Assembly (NCBI GenBank): GCA_964398315.1
Contig: CAYNMV010000006.1
Location: forward strand, 1 to 64,000
Direction: 5' to 3'
DNA length: 64,000 nucleotides
DNA from: JADLCB01 sp964398315
GTDB taxonomy: Bacteria; Planctomycetota; Phycisphaerae; Tepidisphaerales; Tepidisphaeraceae
Every line of letters starts with the position of its first letter. Positions within the stretch are counted from its first letter, which is position 1. Positions 8,591-18,332 of this stretch are shown piece by piece. The notes below the pieces were generated by a model, which saw only the letters and a list, made by a program, of their open reading frames with translations, ran no database searches and was not told where the DNA came from. Made by a program: the position numbers and the translations under genes.

Positions 8591-9172
8591 TCACCCGGCC
8601 TTGTACTTGGCATCGAGGCGGGTAATCACCTCATTGCTGATATCCAGCCCATCAGCGGCGAACAGCACGTTGCGCTGGTTGATAAGCATCTTGAGTTGAT
8701 CGAGGTTGATCTGGTCGAGATCCGGCGGCAGTTCCGGCGCCTGCTGCACAATCACCAGGTCCAGCCCCTTCTCGCGGGCGACCTCGCCCACCGCCGTCTC
8801 GATCTTCTCGAAGAGGCGGGCGATCTGGGCCTTCTGCTGGCGCTGCACATTGGCCTGCATCATGCGGCCCCAGACCTCGAACTCCACCGTGGCCCGCAGC
8901 AGCTCCTCGTTGCGCTGCTGGTACTGCGGGCTGTCGGGCTTGAACTGATCGCGCGACTCGCGCAGCGCCTGGATATGGCCGCGCTTCTGCCGCTCCTCAT
9001 CGGCCAGGCGCTCGCGATCCTGCTGGAGCTTGGCCTGCAAATCCTTGGTTTCCTGCATCTCGTTGAAGATGCGGGCGGTGTTCACCACACCGATCTTCGC
9101 CTGCGCCGACGCCATCGCCGGCAGCATGATTGTCGCCAGAACCAGAACCAGCCATTTGCTGCGCACGGGCAT
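8591..9172 (-). CDS. OmpH/Skp-family periplasmic chaperone
   Basis: This 193-residue secreted protein has a clear signal peptide (KWLVLVLATIMLPAMASA). The mature part starts KIGVVNTARIFNEM, the typical first strand of Skp/OmpH, followed by long charged helices (DLQAKLQQDRERLADEERQKR). Skp holds unfolded outer-membrane proteins during transit to the BAM complex. The ATG at 9172 is chosen because GGAAAGGAAG lies just upstream and the signal peptide starts there. It heads the minus-strand group skp-lpxD-TolC; bamA, often upstream of skp, is not here. Confidence 0.88.
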   Translation of the reverse strand: MPVRSKWLVLVLATIMLPAMASAQAKIGVVNTARIFNEMQETKDLQAKLQQDRERLADEERQKRGHIQALRESRDQFKPDSPQYQQRNEELLRATVEFEVWGRMMQANVQRQQKAQIARLFEKIETAVGEVAREKGLDLVIVQQAPELPPDLDQINLDQLKMLINQRNVLFAADGLDISNEVITRLDAKYKAG

Positions 9173-9313
9173 ACGCTTCCTTTCCTTTGACTGAGTGATT
9201 TGGGGGTAGACGAACCGCGAATCAGAACGCACCAGGCGCGATGAGTCAAGCGATCCGGCCCCTCCGGCTGTCTGCAAAACAGTCCTGGCGGGGCATGGAG
9301 GCGGTAATGTGCC

Positions 9314-9343
9314 TTGTTTGCCCGGCGCTGTCCTCCCTAGAAT
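9314..9343 (+). promoter_or_regulatory. Promoter giving a probable leaderless mRNA
   Basis: A -10-like TAGAAT (9338-9343) is preceded by TTGTTT (9314-9319) at 18 bases. Transcription would start about 7 bases after the -10, at or next to the ATG at 9352. No ribosome site precedes that ATG, so the TPR gene may be translated from a leaderless message. Confidence 0.45.
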
Positions 9344-9351
9344 CGTCCCCT

Positions 9352-9666
9352 ATGTCCAATGAGCGCATGCAGAAGCTGCGGGAGATGCTTGAGAAGCAGC
9401 CGGATGATCCGTTCCTGCTTTACGGCATCGCGATGGAGCACAAAAAGGCAGGACAGGCCCGTGAGGCGATTGAGCACTTCGACCGCGTGATCGCCCTTGA
9501 TCCCGGCTATTGCTACGCCTACTACCAGAAAGGGCTGGTGCTCGAGGAGGCCGGCGACATCAACGCTGCCCGCTCAGCCTATAAGCAAGGAATTGCAATT
9601 GCCGCCGAAAAGGGGGATGCCCATGCCCGCTCGGAATTACAGGCGGCGCTGGATTTGCTGGGATAG
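9352..9666 (+). CDS. Small tetratricopeptide-repeat protein
   Basis: This 104-residue protein is built of about two to three TPR helical hairpins. The second repeat is the clearest (KAGQAREAIEHFDRVIALDP), followed by YCYAYYQKGLVLEEAGD. TPR proteins mediate protein-protein contacts; no partner is obvious. The start at 9352 (MSNERMQKLREML) is preferred because a promoter-like TAGAAT sits eight bases upstream. A longer frame from 9241 has no support. Confidence 0.75.
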   Translation: MSNERMQKLREMLEKQPDDPFLLYGIAMEHKKAGQAREAIEHFDRVIALDPGYCYAYYQKGLVLEEAGDINAARSAYKQGIAIAAEKGDAHARSELQAALDLLG

Positions 9667-9818
9667 CGCTGGCTGAACCGGGTCCGGGGATGTCCGCTCA
9701 TTGGGGGATCGCCGGGCGGGCCCAGGCCGCCGCGGCCAGGCCCACAGCGCTGGTGCATGGTCCAGCGGACTGAACCTTCGGCCGCCTGGAACAGTATGGA
9801 TTGATTCATGACAGGTTG

Positions 9819-10790
9819 ATGGTCGAATCGATGTTTCAACTTCTCGGGACGCCGGATTGGCGGCGTCAGCACCTCTGGCGGCGGGCGATCTGGCGCGGCA
9901 TGGCGCGAGTGGGGCTGACCGGCACCCACGCGCTGCCGGTCTATCGGCGCTGGGTGGATATCCACCGCCGGCCCATGCCCCTGAAAAATCTGGATCCGGC
10001 CTTCAGCGGGATGAAAATCGTGCAGATCAGCGACCTGCACTACAGCCCCGTTGTCTGGCAGCGATACCTGGTGCAGTACATCCGCTTCATCAACGAGCTG
10101 GAGCCGGACCTGGTGGTTGTCACCGGCGACCTGATCACCGGCGGCTATCGCTATGCCCACCGCATCGCCACCATTTTGTCGCATCTGCGGGCCAAGCGGG
10201 ATGTCATCTGCACCTTCGGGAACCACGATTACAGCATCTATGGCCGTAACGGCAGCCGAGAGGGCAAGCGTCGGGCTAATTACCTGGAAAAGTGCCTCCG
10301 GGACCGCGGCCTGGTGGTGCTGCGCAATCAGCGCTACGAGCTGCGTCATGAGCATGCCCGGCAACCGGTGATCATTGTCGGCCTGGATGATGAGTGGTCC
10401 GGCCATATCGACCCGCGCCGGGCGTGGGATGGACTCAATGGCGATGCGCCGATCATCTGCCTCAATCACAATCCGGTAAATACGCTGGAACTGATGGACT
10501 ATCCCTGGCAGTGGATGCTGGCCGGCCACACGCATGGCCGGCAGGTGGCGACCAGCCGGCTGGGCAAGCGACTGTATCCCCGGCGCTACCGCCACTACAC
10601 GCATGGTTATTACGCCGTCAACGGCCGCCACCTCTATGTCAACCGTGGTCTGAGCTACGGCCAGCGGGTGCTGGACTGGTGCCGGCCGGAAATCACGGTG
10701 TTCCGACTCCAGTGTGCCCATGATGGGGATGCCCAATCCCCGGCCACGGCAGAGCAGGAGCAGGTGCAGAAGGTGCAAATCACACCGTGA
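9819..10790 (+). CDS. Calcineurin-like metallophosphoesterase (YkuE/LpxG-like)
   Basis: This roughly 323-residue protein has all metal-binding blocks of the calcineurin-like phosphoesterase fold: ISDLHYSP (D-x-H), VVTGDLITGG (GD), TFGNHDYSIYG (GNHD) and LAGHTHGRQV (GHTHGG-like). Relatives include YkuE-type enzymes and UDP-2,3-diacylglucosamine hydrolases, so a role in lipid A precursor cleavage (LpxG/LpxI type) is possible, but specificity cannot be read from sequence. A TTG at 9801 and an ATG at 9831 are other in-frame starts. The next gene, pyrR, begins 150 bases later. Confidence 0.85.
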   Translation: MVESMFQLLGTPDWRRQHLWRRAIWRGMARVGLTGTHALPVYRRWVDIHRRPMPLKNLDPAFSGMKIVQISDLHYSPVVWQRYLVQYIRFINELEPDLVVVTGDLITGGYRYAHRIATILSHLRAKRDVICTFGNHDYSIYGRNGSREGKRRANYLEKCLRDRGLVVLRNQRYELRHEHARQPVIIVGLDDEWSGHIDPRRAWDGLNGDAPIICLNHNPVNTLELMDYPWQWMLAGHTHGRQVATSRLGKRLYPRRYRHYTHGYYAVNGRHLYVNRGLSYGQRVLDWCRPEITVFRLQCAHDGDAQSPATAEQEQVQKVQITP

Positions 10791-10939
10791 TGCCGTGGAC
10801 CGCAGGCGACTAGGCCGGGCCCGGCCGGCGGGGGGGCTCCCTGCGTTGCCGCGTGCGCTGCGGGAGCGTTTGGGGGGCTGGCGGCATGGTCCGGCTCATC
10901 CGGTCATTTGTCTTTCCGGGCTGTTTCTCTTACTTTTTG

Positions 10940-11482
10940 ATGGTGATGCCGAAGCAGTACGATCAGGCCAGGGTGAAGGCCGCCTTTGATAAATGGTGCC
11001 AGCAGATCTGCGCGGCGTTCGAGCCGCATGAGCCGATCAACATCATCGGCATCCGCACGCGCGGTGAGACGCTTGCCGAGCGCCTGGCCCGCGCGATGGC
11101 CTGCTGCGGCTTCAGCAAGATTGAGCGCGGTGTGCTGGATATCACGCTTTACCGCGATGACCTGTCGGAGATCGGCCCCCGGCCGCTGGTGCGTCCCAGC
11201 GAAATGAACCTGCAGCTCGACGGCGTGCCGGTGCTGCTGGTGGATGATGTGCTGTTCACTGGCCGCAGCGTGCGGGCCGCTCTCGATGCCCTGACCGACT
11301 TTGGCCGGCCGAGCGTGATCAAACTGGCGGTGCTGGTGGACCGCGGCGGGCGCGAACTGCCCATCCAGGCAGACTTTGTCGGGCTGACGCTCAAGAATGT
11401 GCCGCGCGATCACCGTGTCAATGTCCTGCTCAGCGAGGATGATGGGCGGGATGGCATCGTGGTAGAGACCAAACAGTCATGA
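10940..11482 (+). CDS. pyrR: PyrR-type regulator / uracil phosphoribosyltransferase
   Basis: This 180-residue type I phosphoribosyltransferase carries the PRPP loop VLLVDDVLFTGRSVRAA. The PyrR features IGIRTRGETLAERLA, LDITLYRDDLSEIG and the C-terminal VVETKQS are also present. PyrR binds pyrimidine mRNA leaders and often has weak uracil phosphoribosyltransferase activity. The pyrB gene follows 151 bases downstream on the same strand, the standard context. Two in-frame ATGs (10940, 10946) are equally possible. I could not recognise a PyrR-binding hairpin in the gaps before pyrR or pyrB. Confidence 0.92.
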   Translation: MVMPKQYDQARVKAAFDKWCQQICAAFEPHEPINIIGIRTRGETLAERLARAMACCGFSKIERGVLDITLYRDDLSEIGPRPLVRPSEMNLQLDGVPVLLVDDVLFTGRSVRAALDALTDFGRPSVIKLAVLVDRGGRELPIQADFVGLTLKNVPRDHRVNVLLSEDDGRDGIVVETKQS

Positions 11483-11633
11483 CGGCGCAAAGCGCCGGAG
11501 GCGCACCGTGAGAGCGGGGTCGAAAGCAGGTGTGCAGGCTGGCGCACCGTTGCTTGCCTCCGCCTGGTCTGTTCCACGTTGTGCCTGAGTGCTGTCCACC
11601 GACCCTCGCGGCTTTGTCTGCATTGATGAATCT

Positions 11634-12581
11634 ATGGCCACCACACCCCTCTGGACTCGCCGGCACCTGCTGACGCTCGAAGAACTGAGCGCTGATGAAA
11701 TCCGTTTCATCCTCGACACGGCCCATTCCTTCAAAGAGGTCTCAACCCGGAGTGTGAAGAAGGTGCCAGCGCTGCGCGGGCGGGTCGTGGTGAACGCCTT
11801 CTGGGAGGATTCCACCCGCACGCGCACCAGCTTCCAACTGGCGGCCCAGAGGCTCAGCGCCGATGTCATCGATTTCACGGAGAAGGGAAGCAGCGTCAGC
11901 AAAGGCGAAACCCTCATCGACACCGCCCGCAACATCGAGGCGATGGGCGTGGATGTAATTGTCGTTCGTCACCGGGCGGCGGGGTCGGCCCAGGTGCTGG
12001 CGCGCACGCTCGGTTGCAGCGTCGTCAACGCCGGGGATGGGGCCCATGAGCACCCGACCCAGGGCCTGCTGGATCTGTACACCATCCGCGAGCGCTTCGG
12101 CCAGATCGACGGGCTGAAAGTGGCGATCGTGGGCGACATCGCCAACAGCCGCGTTGCCCGCTCCAACCTGTGGGGCCTGAACAAGCTGGGGGCCAAGGTC
12201 TATCTCGTCGGCCCGACGACCCTCTGCCCCCGCGCCTTTGAGCAGTTTGGCGCCACGGTGGTTCACGATTTTGATTCGATCATCGGGCAGGTCGATGTCA
12301 TCAACATGCTGCGCGTGCAGTTCGAGCGCATCCAGACCAGCCAGTTTCCCACCGTGCGCGAGTTCACCCGCCTGTACGGCCTGACCTGGGACCGCTTCCA
12401 GCGCTGCAAGAAAGACGTCTTCGTCATGCATCCCGGCCCGATGAACCGCGGCATCGAGATCCAGAACGAAATCGCCGATGGCCCCCAGTCCGGCATCCTC
12501 ACCCAGGTCACCAACGGCCTGGCCGTCCGCATGGCGGTGCTCTACCTGGTAACCCAGGCAGCCAACACACCGGTGGCATAG
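11634..12581 (+). CDS. pyrB: Aspartate carbamoyltransferase catalytic chain
   Basis: PyrB condenses carbamoyl phosphate and aspartate to carbamoyl aspartate, the first committed step of pyrimidine synthesis. The 315-residue protein shows the carbamoyl-phosphate site FWEDSTRTRTSF, the active loop SSVSKGET, the block AHEHPTQGLLDL and the C-terminal MHPGPMNRGIEI. It starts MATTPLWTRRHLL at 11634; an in-frame GTG at 11589 would add an unconvincing N-terminus. No pyrC or pyrI follows; the next gene is convergent. Confidence 0.96.
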   Translation: MATTPLWTRRHLLTLEELSADEIRFILDTAHSFKEVSTRSVKKVPALRGRVVVNAFWEDSTRTRTSFQLAAQRLSADVIDFTEKGSSVSKGETLIDTARNIEAMGVDVIVVRHRAAGSAQVLARTLGCSVVNAGDGAHEHPTQGLLDLYTIRERFGQIDGLKVAIVGDIANSRVARSNLWGLNKLGAKVYLVGPTTLCPRAFEQFGATVVHDFDSIIGQVDVINMLRVQFERIQTSQFPTVREFTRLYGLTWDRFQRCKKDVFVMHPGPMNRGIEIQNEIADGPQSGILTQVTNGLAVRMAVLYLVTQAANTPVA

Positions 12582-12633
12582 CTGAAGAGGCCATGAAATC
12601 ACGGCCACACTGCATGGAGCTGTTGCCAGTGAT

Positions 12634-12659
12634 GCCGGGATGCGCACCCGGCGTTTGTT
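12634..12659 (+). terminator. Possible terminator after pyrB
   Basis: GCCGGG-ATGCGCA-CCCGGC forms a six-pair GC hairpin followed by GTTTGTT, in the gap between the convergent pyrB and the TatD-like gene. The T-run is poor. Confidence 0.4.
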
Positions 12660-12696
12660 CGCCCGATCGGCCTTTGCTTCCCGGCCGGCCTCGCAT

Positions 12697-13509
12697 TCAC
12701 TTTTCCACCTTCAGCTTCCAGCGCTCACTCTGCCCGAAGAAGCGGCAGGGGTTGTTGTAGAAGATCTCGCGCGCTTCGGCTTCATCGTGCCCGCGGCGGC
12801 GGAACTCAAGGATGGTGTCGCTGAGGGTGGTCGGGCTGCTTTCGCCCCAGTCGGCGGCGGAGTTGACCATTATCCGCTGCGGGCCGAACTGCTCCAGCAG
12901 GTCCACCGCCCGCTGCGGCGTGACCTTGGTCGTCGGGTAGATCGTCAACCCCGCCCAGAAGCCGTTCTCCCGCGCCAGGCGGATCGTGTGCTCTTCACAG
13001 TGGTCGATCAGCACCCGGTTCGGATCGATGCGCGGATCGTTCTTCAGGATGCTGATGATGATGTCGGTTCCCTTGTGCTTGTCCACCAGGTGGGGGGTGT
13101 GGATCAGGATCATCTGCCCGTACTTCACCGCCAGGTCCACCTGCTCCTCGAAGATGGTGATCTCGTTGGCGGTGTTCTTGTTCAGGCCGATCTCGCCGAT
13201 GCCCAACACGGTGGGGCGGTCAAGGAAGTCGGGGATGATGGAGATCACCTCGCGCGACAGCGCGACGTTCTCCGCCTCCTTGGCGTTGATGCAGAGCCAC
13301 GAATAGTGCTGGATGCCATAGCGGGCGGCGCGCTTGGGCTCGACATCGGTCAGGTGATGGAAATAGTCGCGGAAGCTGGCGGCGCTGGAGCGGTCGAACC
13401 CGGCCCAGAAGGCCGGCTCGGAAACGGCCACCACGCCGGCGCGGGCCATGTACAGGTAGTCGTCTGTTGTCCGGGAAACGCAGTGAATGTGCGGGTCGAT
13501 GATCTTCAT
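12697..13509 (-). CDS. TatD-like metal-dependent hydrolase (EboC-like)
   Basis: This 270-residue amidohydrolase-fold protein has HxH at the start (DPHIHC), Glu in GIGEIGLNKNT, His in LIHTPHLVDKHKGT, His in LIDHCEEHT and Asp in NSAADWG, matching the TatD ligand set. The sequence differs from ordinary TatD DNases (one is at 46881-47642) and resembles the TatD-type member of eustigmatophyte/bacterial ebo clusters; that comparison is from memory and should be checked. Its ATG overlaps the TGA of the upstream 110-residue gene (ATGA), so the two are translationally coupled. Confidence 0.8.
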   Translation of the reverse strand: MKIIDPHIHCVSRTTDDYLYMARAGVVAVSEPAFWAGFDRSSAASFRDYFHHLTDVEPKRAARYGIQHYSWLCINAKEAENVALSREVISIIPDFLDRPTVLGIGEIGLNKNTANEITIFEEQVDLAVKYGQMILIHTPHLVDKHKGTDIIISILKNDPRIDPNRVLIDHCEEHTIRLARENGFWAGLTIYPTTKVTPQRAVDLLEQFGPQRIMVNSAADWGESSPTTLSDTILEFRRRGHDEAEAREIFYNNPCRFFGQSERWKLKVEK

Positions 13510-13838
13510 GGTTGCGAATCGTTGCTGTGGTTGCGTGAGGCGCTGGAGGGCAGCGGGTTCCGCGCCGGTTTTGCTGGCTGTTCTGTTACCCGCGTCGTTG
13601 GCCGCACCGGAGCGGGCGAGCGGTCGGAGAGGAGCATCTGCACCTGCTCGGCACGGTTGCCGTTTTGCGTGAGCACGATCTCCATGGCCCGCTTCAGTTC
13701 AACAGCGCGGGGATCGGTCTGGAGAACGGCCCGGCCATCGGTGCCGCGCTCGATGCGGTCGAAATCAGCCGCCAGCGAGAGGATACGCTCCCGCATCTGA
13801 AGGTATTGGCGATCAAGTAACACGTTGGCATTGAGCAT
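13506..13838 (-). CDS. Conserved small helical protein, unknown function
   Basis: This 110-residue soluble protein begins MLNANVLLDRQYLQMRERIL, with a helical charged N-terminal half (residues 5-75) and a Pro/Arg/Ser-rich, probably unstructured tail. The start at 13838 is the first ATG inside the well-behaved reading frame. Its TGA overlaps the ATG of the TatD-like hydrolase, so the two proteins are probably made together. I recognise no family. Confidence 0.6.
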   Translation of the reverse strand: MLNANVLLDRQYLQMRERILSLAADFDRIERGTDGRAVLQTDPRAVELKRAMEIVLTQNGNRAEQVQMLLSDRSPAPVRPTTRVTEQPAKPARNPLPSSASRNHSNDSQP

Positions 13839-13958
13839 GATGCTCCGATTGTACCCGCTGGCAGGCCGGAAGCGCAGGGCGCCGCCGGCAGCGGACACGT
13901 CATGTCAGTTATCGCCACTGTGCGTGACAATCCGGCTTTAGATCAGGACAATTCATGC

Positions 13959-15062
13959 ATGTCCGAAATTTCCCTGCCCCCGCTGATGGTCTGCTCCGAC
14001 GGCACCAGGGTTGAATCAACCACGGTATGGCGCGAGAAGCGCCGGCCGGAACTGCTGGAGCTGTTCCGCACCCATGTGTACGGCCGTGCCCCCGTTGGCC
14101 GGCCGGACCAGATGCGCTTTGAACTGGAGAAAACCGATCCCAGGGCGATGGACGGACGGGCGACACTCAAGCTCGTGCGCATCCACTACACGGGGCCCGG
14201 CGGCAATGGGTCGATCGGGGTGGTGCTTTTCATCCCCAATGAGCGCTCGGGGCCGGCGCCGACGTTTGTGCTGGGGTGCAACCGCGGCCGCGAGCATATG
14301 GATCCCACGCGCGCTGTCCGCAGCGAGTTCTGGCCGGCGGAGATGATTGTGGAGCGGGGCTTCGCCGCCGCCGCGTTCCACTTCGCCGATGTCGATCCAG
14401 ATGAGCATGATGGGTTTCGCAATGGCGTGCATGGCATCTTCGACCGCGCCAGCCAGGAGCGTCCCGGCGATGCCTGGGGCACGATCAGCGCCTGGGCCTG
14501 GGGTTTCAGCCGGGTGATGGACTACCTGGAGAGCGATGGCGATATCGACCGCACGCGGGTGGCGATCGTCGGCCATTCACGCGGCGGCAAGACCGCCCTC
14601 TGGGCCGGGGCGCAGGATGAACGCTTCGCCATGGTCGTCAGCAACAACTCCGGCTGCACCGGTGCTGCCATCGCCCGCGGCAAGCGGGGGGAGAGCATCG
14701 CGCAGATCAACGGCCGGTTCCCCCACTGGTTCTGCACCAACTACAGGAACTACAACGGCCGCGAGAATGATCTGCCGGTGGATCAGCACATGCTGATCGC
14801 GCTGATCGCACCGCGGCTGGCGTATGTCACCAGCGCGACCGAGGATGACTGGGCCGATCCGGCTGCCGAGTGGCGGGGGGCACTGGCCGCCAGCCCGGCG
14901 TGGGAGGTCTTCGGCCACCGCGGCCTTACCGGCCAGGTCATGCCGCCTCCTGACACTCCGCTGCACGAGGGCAGTATCGGCTACCATCTCCGCACCGGGG
15001 AGCACAGCCTGGCCGAGTATGACTGGGCTCAGTTGCTTACCTTCGCCCGACGGCACCTGTAG
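13959..15062 (+). CDS. CE15-type carbohydrate esterase (glucuronoyl esterase-like), apparently cytoplasmic
   Basis: This 367-residue alpha/beta hydrolase carries the nucleophile motif VAIVGHSRGGKTALWAGA and downstream blocks (VSNNSGCTGAAIARGKRGE, FPHWFCTNYRNY, DQHMLIALIAPR) typical of the CE15 glucuronoyl esterase/acetylxylan esterase group. These enzymes split ester links between 4-O-methylglucuronic acid and lignin or related sugars. The catalytic His is probably in GEHSLAEYDW. Most CE15 enzymes are secreted, but this one starts MSEISLPPLM without a signal peptide. The only candidate Shine-Dalgarno, AGGA about 13944-13947, is rather distant. Confidence 0.82.
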   Translation: MSEISLPPLMVCSDGTRVESTTVWREKRRPELLELFRTHVYGRAPVGRPDQMRFELEKTDPRAMDGRATLKLVRIHYTGPGGNGSIGVVLFIPNERSGPAPTFVLGCNRGREHMDPTRAVRSEFWPAEMIVERGFAAAAFHFADVDPDEHDGFRNGVHGIFDRASQERPGDAWGTISAWAWGFSRVMDYLESDGDIDRTRVAIVGHSRGGKTALWAGAQDERFAMVVSNNSGCTGAAIARGKRGESIAQINGRFPHWFCTNYRNYNGRENDLPVDQHMLIALIAPRLAYVTSATEDDWADPAAEWRGALAASPAWEVFGHRGLTGQVMPPPDTPLHEGSIGYHLRTGEHSLAEYDWAQLLTFARRHL

Positions 15063-15098
15063 CCCCGGGCCCGCGCCCCGCAGGGGCAGGCCCGGGGC
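15062..15098. terminator. Hairpin between convergent esterase and argG
   Basis: GCCCCGGGCC and its complement GGCCCGGGGC are separated by 17 bases that hold a smaller hairpin (GCCCC-GCA-GGGGC). The element overlaps the last base of the esterase stop codon and lies just before the end of argG, so it may serve both. There is no T-run. Confidence 0.45.
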
Positions 15099-15116
15099 CA
15101 GGCGGCGGTGATCCGC

Positions 15117-16337
<1,221 letters not shown>

Positions 16338-16383
16338 CTTGGGCTCCGGCGGTCAGGTTCGTTCGGGTAATCGAAAGCGCGAA

Positions 16384-16411
16384 AGTATAGGGGCGGGGGG
16401 CGGCGAGACAA
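16384..16411 (-). promoter_or_regulatory. argG promoter
   Basis: Read on the minus strand, TTGTCT (16411-16406), 16 bases and TATACT (16389-16384) form a sigma-70-like promoter. Transcription would start near 16377, giving a leader of about 40 bases before argG. Confidence 0.6.
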
Positions 16412-16445
16412 GGAGGCGGGGCGGTGGGGAGACGGCGGGGGTGGG

Positions 16446-16874
16446 TTAGCCGGCTGCCGCGGGGTCGGCGCCCGCCCAGGCGAGGGCCTGCTGTCGGTCC
16501 GCGAACGAGCGGAACAGGATGGCCTTGCCGTTGCGAAAGGTGAAGGCATCGCCGATGTGCCCCTCGCGCCAGTCCGTCTCATCCTTGAGTCTCACCCGCA
16601 CGTGAACGAAGACGATCACCCGGTCGCCGACGATGATGAATCGCTCAGGGTAACAGCCGCCCTCAGCCCACATTTCGCGGCTGCGGATGCAGTGCTCGGT
16701 CACCTCCGCCAGCCCCTGAAACCGCCGGCCCTCGGGCGACTCGGCGAACTCGATGCGCTCAATCTGCGGGTCCAGGATCGCCGTGAAGCCCGGAATGTCG
16801 CCGCGGTTCAGCGCGGCATAGGCCTCCCTGACCGCTACAGTCTCAGCCGACGACGACGCTGTTGCTTCGTTCAT
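16446..16874 (-). CDS. SnoaL-like/NTF2-fold protein
   Basis: This 142-residue protein follows the cone-shaped NTF2/SnoaL pattern: an N-terminal helix with AVREAYAALNRGDIPGFTAIL, then strands ending in GDAFTFRNGKAILFRSFADRQQALAWAG. Such domains are small-molecule isomerases, hydrolases or binding modules; the substrate cannot be inferred. It lies 109 bases before argG on the same strand and may partly share its transcript, although argG has its own promoter. Confidence 0.75.
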   Translation of the reverse strand: MNEATASSSAETVAVREAYAALNRGDIPGFTAILDPQIERIEFAESPEGRRFQGLAEVTEHCIRSREMWAEGGCYPERFIIVGDRVIVFVHVRVRLKDETDWREGHIGDAFTFRNGKAILFRSFADRQQALAWAGADPAAAG

Positions 16875-17019
16875 GCTCCCTCCGGTATTCGATCAAGCCG
16901 CACAGCGGGCGTGCTGCGGTGGGGTGGCAGCACGGAACGCCGTTCCCTGGCCGGGGCCGCGCCGATGACCATGGACCTGGAGTAGACGCTCCGCAGCCGC
17001 GGTCCAGTGCGGCGGCGGG

Positions 17020-17721
17020 TTATTCGCTGCCTTTGTCGCGCGACGAACGCGCGGGCGCATCAGATGCGCCGGACTTCTCGTGACTCCGTGTGAGGCGAAG
17101 CTTCAAGATAACCGCCGCTTCCTCGGCCGTCCGGAAGTGGCCCTTCTCAATATCGCTCGCCGTCTCGTTGAGTATCGATGCGAACCCACGCAAAGCGTCC
17201 ATGTTCTGACGGATCAACTCGGGCTTGGACTTGACCGACGGCACTAACGCCGACAACGGGATCTTCCATTCGCCATCCACTCGTCGCAGTTCGATCGATT
17301 TACTCGAGCCGGGATCGGAAACATGCGCAATGTCTCCCTCGATCTTCTCCTCGGCATTGACCAGCCCGGGGAGCGCATCCAGCGGTAACGCGGCCTTCTC
17401 CACATTCAAGTTGTACTTCGCCGTCTCCTCCTGGCCGAACGCCTTGGTCGCGGCTCTTCGGAAAGCAGCAGATGCCGCGACCAGGTTGCTCAGTGTGTCG
17501 AGCACCTGTTGTTCCAACTCCCCATCCGCTCGAACCGCGGATCGATACACCGCGGGGTCGGGGTCGTGCGTTGCCTTGACGAGCGCTTCCATAACCTGCA
17601 TGGGCGTGCGCGAGGGCAACGTGGCGGCCGGGTCAGTGGCAGCAACCTGCCCGACTGCAAGTATGATGACCGACAACCAGGAGCCGAAGAGACGTCTGGC
17701 CACAATGCCTCCCACCGGCAT
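17020..17721 (-). CDS. Secreted protein of unknown function
   Basis: This 233-residue protein has a signal peptide (about residues 8-28, RLFGSWLSVIILAVGQVAA). The rest is soluble, helix-rich and charged, with PMQVMEALVKATHDPDPAVY near the start and DGEWKIPLSALVP near 160, which recalls NTF2-like secreted proteins. The tail is rich in Arg/Ser/Lys. I recognise no family. Three small genes on this strand (this one, 17824-18144 and the oxidoreductase at 18333) are separated by gaps over 100 bases. Confidence 0.6.
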   Translation of the reverse strand: MPVGGIVARRLFGSWLSVIILAVGQVAATDPAATLPSRTPMQVMEALVKATHDPDPAVYRSAVRADGELEQQVLDTLSNLVAASAAFRRAATKAFGQEETAKYNLNVEKAALPLDALPGLVNAEEKIEGDIAHVSDPGSSKSIELRRVDGEWKIPLSALVPSVKSKPELIRQNMDALRGFASILNETASDIEKGHFRTAEEAAVILKLRLTRSHEKSGASDAPARSSRDKGSE

Positions 17722-17823
17722 CGCCGGCAGCTAACAGCTGACATTCACTGGCCGGCCCGGCACCGACCACGTTTCCGAATCAACAAGAACCGCTCCGCGG
17801 GGCCGGTCCATTCCAGCGGGTGG

Positions 17824-18144
17824 TTATCCACCGCCGAATACGTTCGGCGCTCGCCGCAGAAAGTCCGGGACGATGAACAACATCGGCAGCGCGGGAATGA
17901 CGGCGGCGACTCGCCAACCGATCGGACCACGGACCAACGGTACCGCGAAACAAGCAAGCGCGAGCACTCGGCAAATCATCGCAGTAACGAGCGTCCCTGC
18001 ATAGCTGTCTTGGGCCATTGTGACGTTCGAGCCAGCAAAGGCAATCAGCATGAGCAGCACGCCCAGCGAAACGAAAGAGAGGTTGCTCGGTCGAATAGGC
18101 ACGATGGATAACGAACAGCAAAAGGTGACGTAGATCGAGTTCAC
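17824..18144 (-). CDS. Small membrane protein, unknown
   Basis: This 106-residue protein has three likely membrane helices: SFVSLGVLLMLIAFAG, TLVTAMICRVLALACFAVPL and GWRVAAVIPALPMLFIVP. It has no recognisable family motif. The hydrophobic pattern and the ATG start support a real gene, but its codon usage is less GC-rich than its neighbours and support is moderate. Confidence 0.5.
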   Translation of the reverse strand: MNSIYVTFCCSLSIVPIRPSNLSFVSLGVLLMLIAFAGSNVTMAQDSYAGTLVTAMICRVLALACFAVPLVRGPIGWRVAAVIPALPMLFIVPDFLRRAPNVFGGG

Positions 18145-18271
18145 GGCTCATCCTGGCTTTGTGCGGCCGTGGAGTGCAGCGGTCGTGGAGCGGACTTGCG
18201 CGGCGGCCCCGAGGACGCAGCGTCGCCTTCAGATGCCAGGCGCTGGGCCGTCAGACGCTGCCACGGCTCGC

Positions 18272-18294
18272 AGATGGGCGTCAGCCGCCCATCT
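18272..18294 (-). terminator. Hairpin downstream of the oxidoreductase gene
   Basis: AGATGGGCG and CGCCCATCT are exact complements around a five-base loop, in the 188-base gap after the Gfo/Idh/MocA gene. It has no T-run; a weak terminator or mRNA 3' end. Confidence 0.35.
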
Positions 18295-18332
18295 GATCGC
18301 CCGCGCCGTCACCCCCTCACCTTGTCGCCTTG

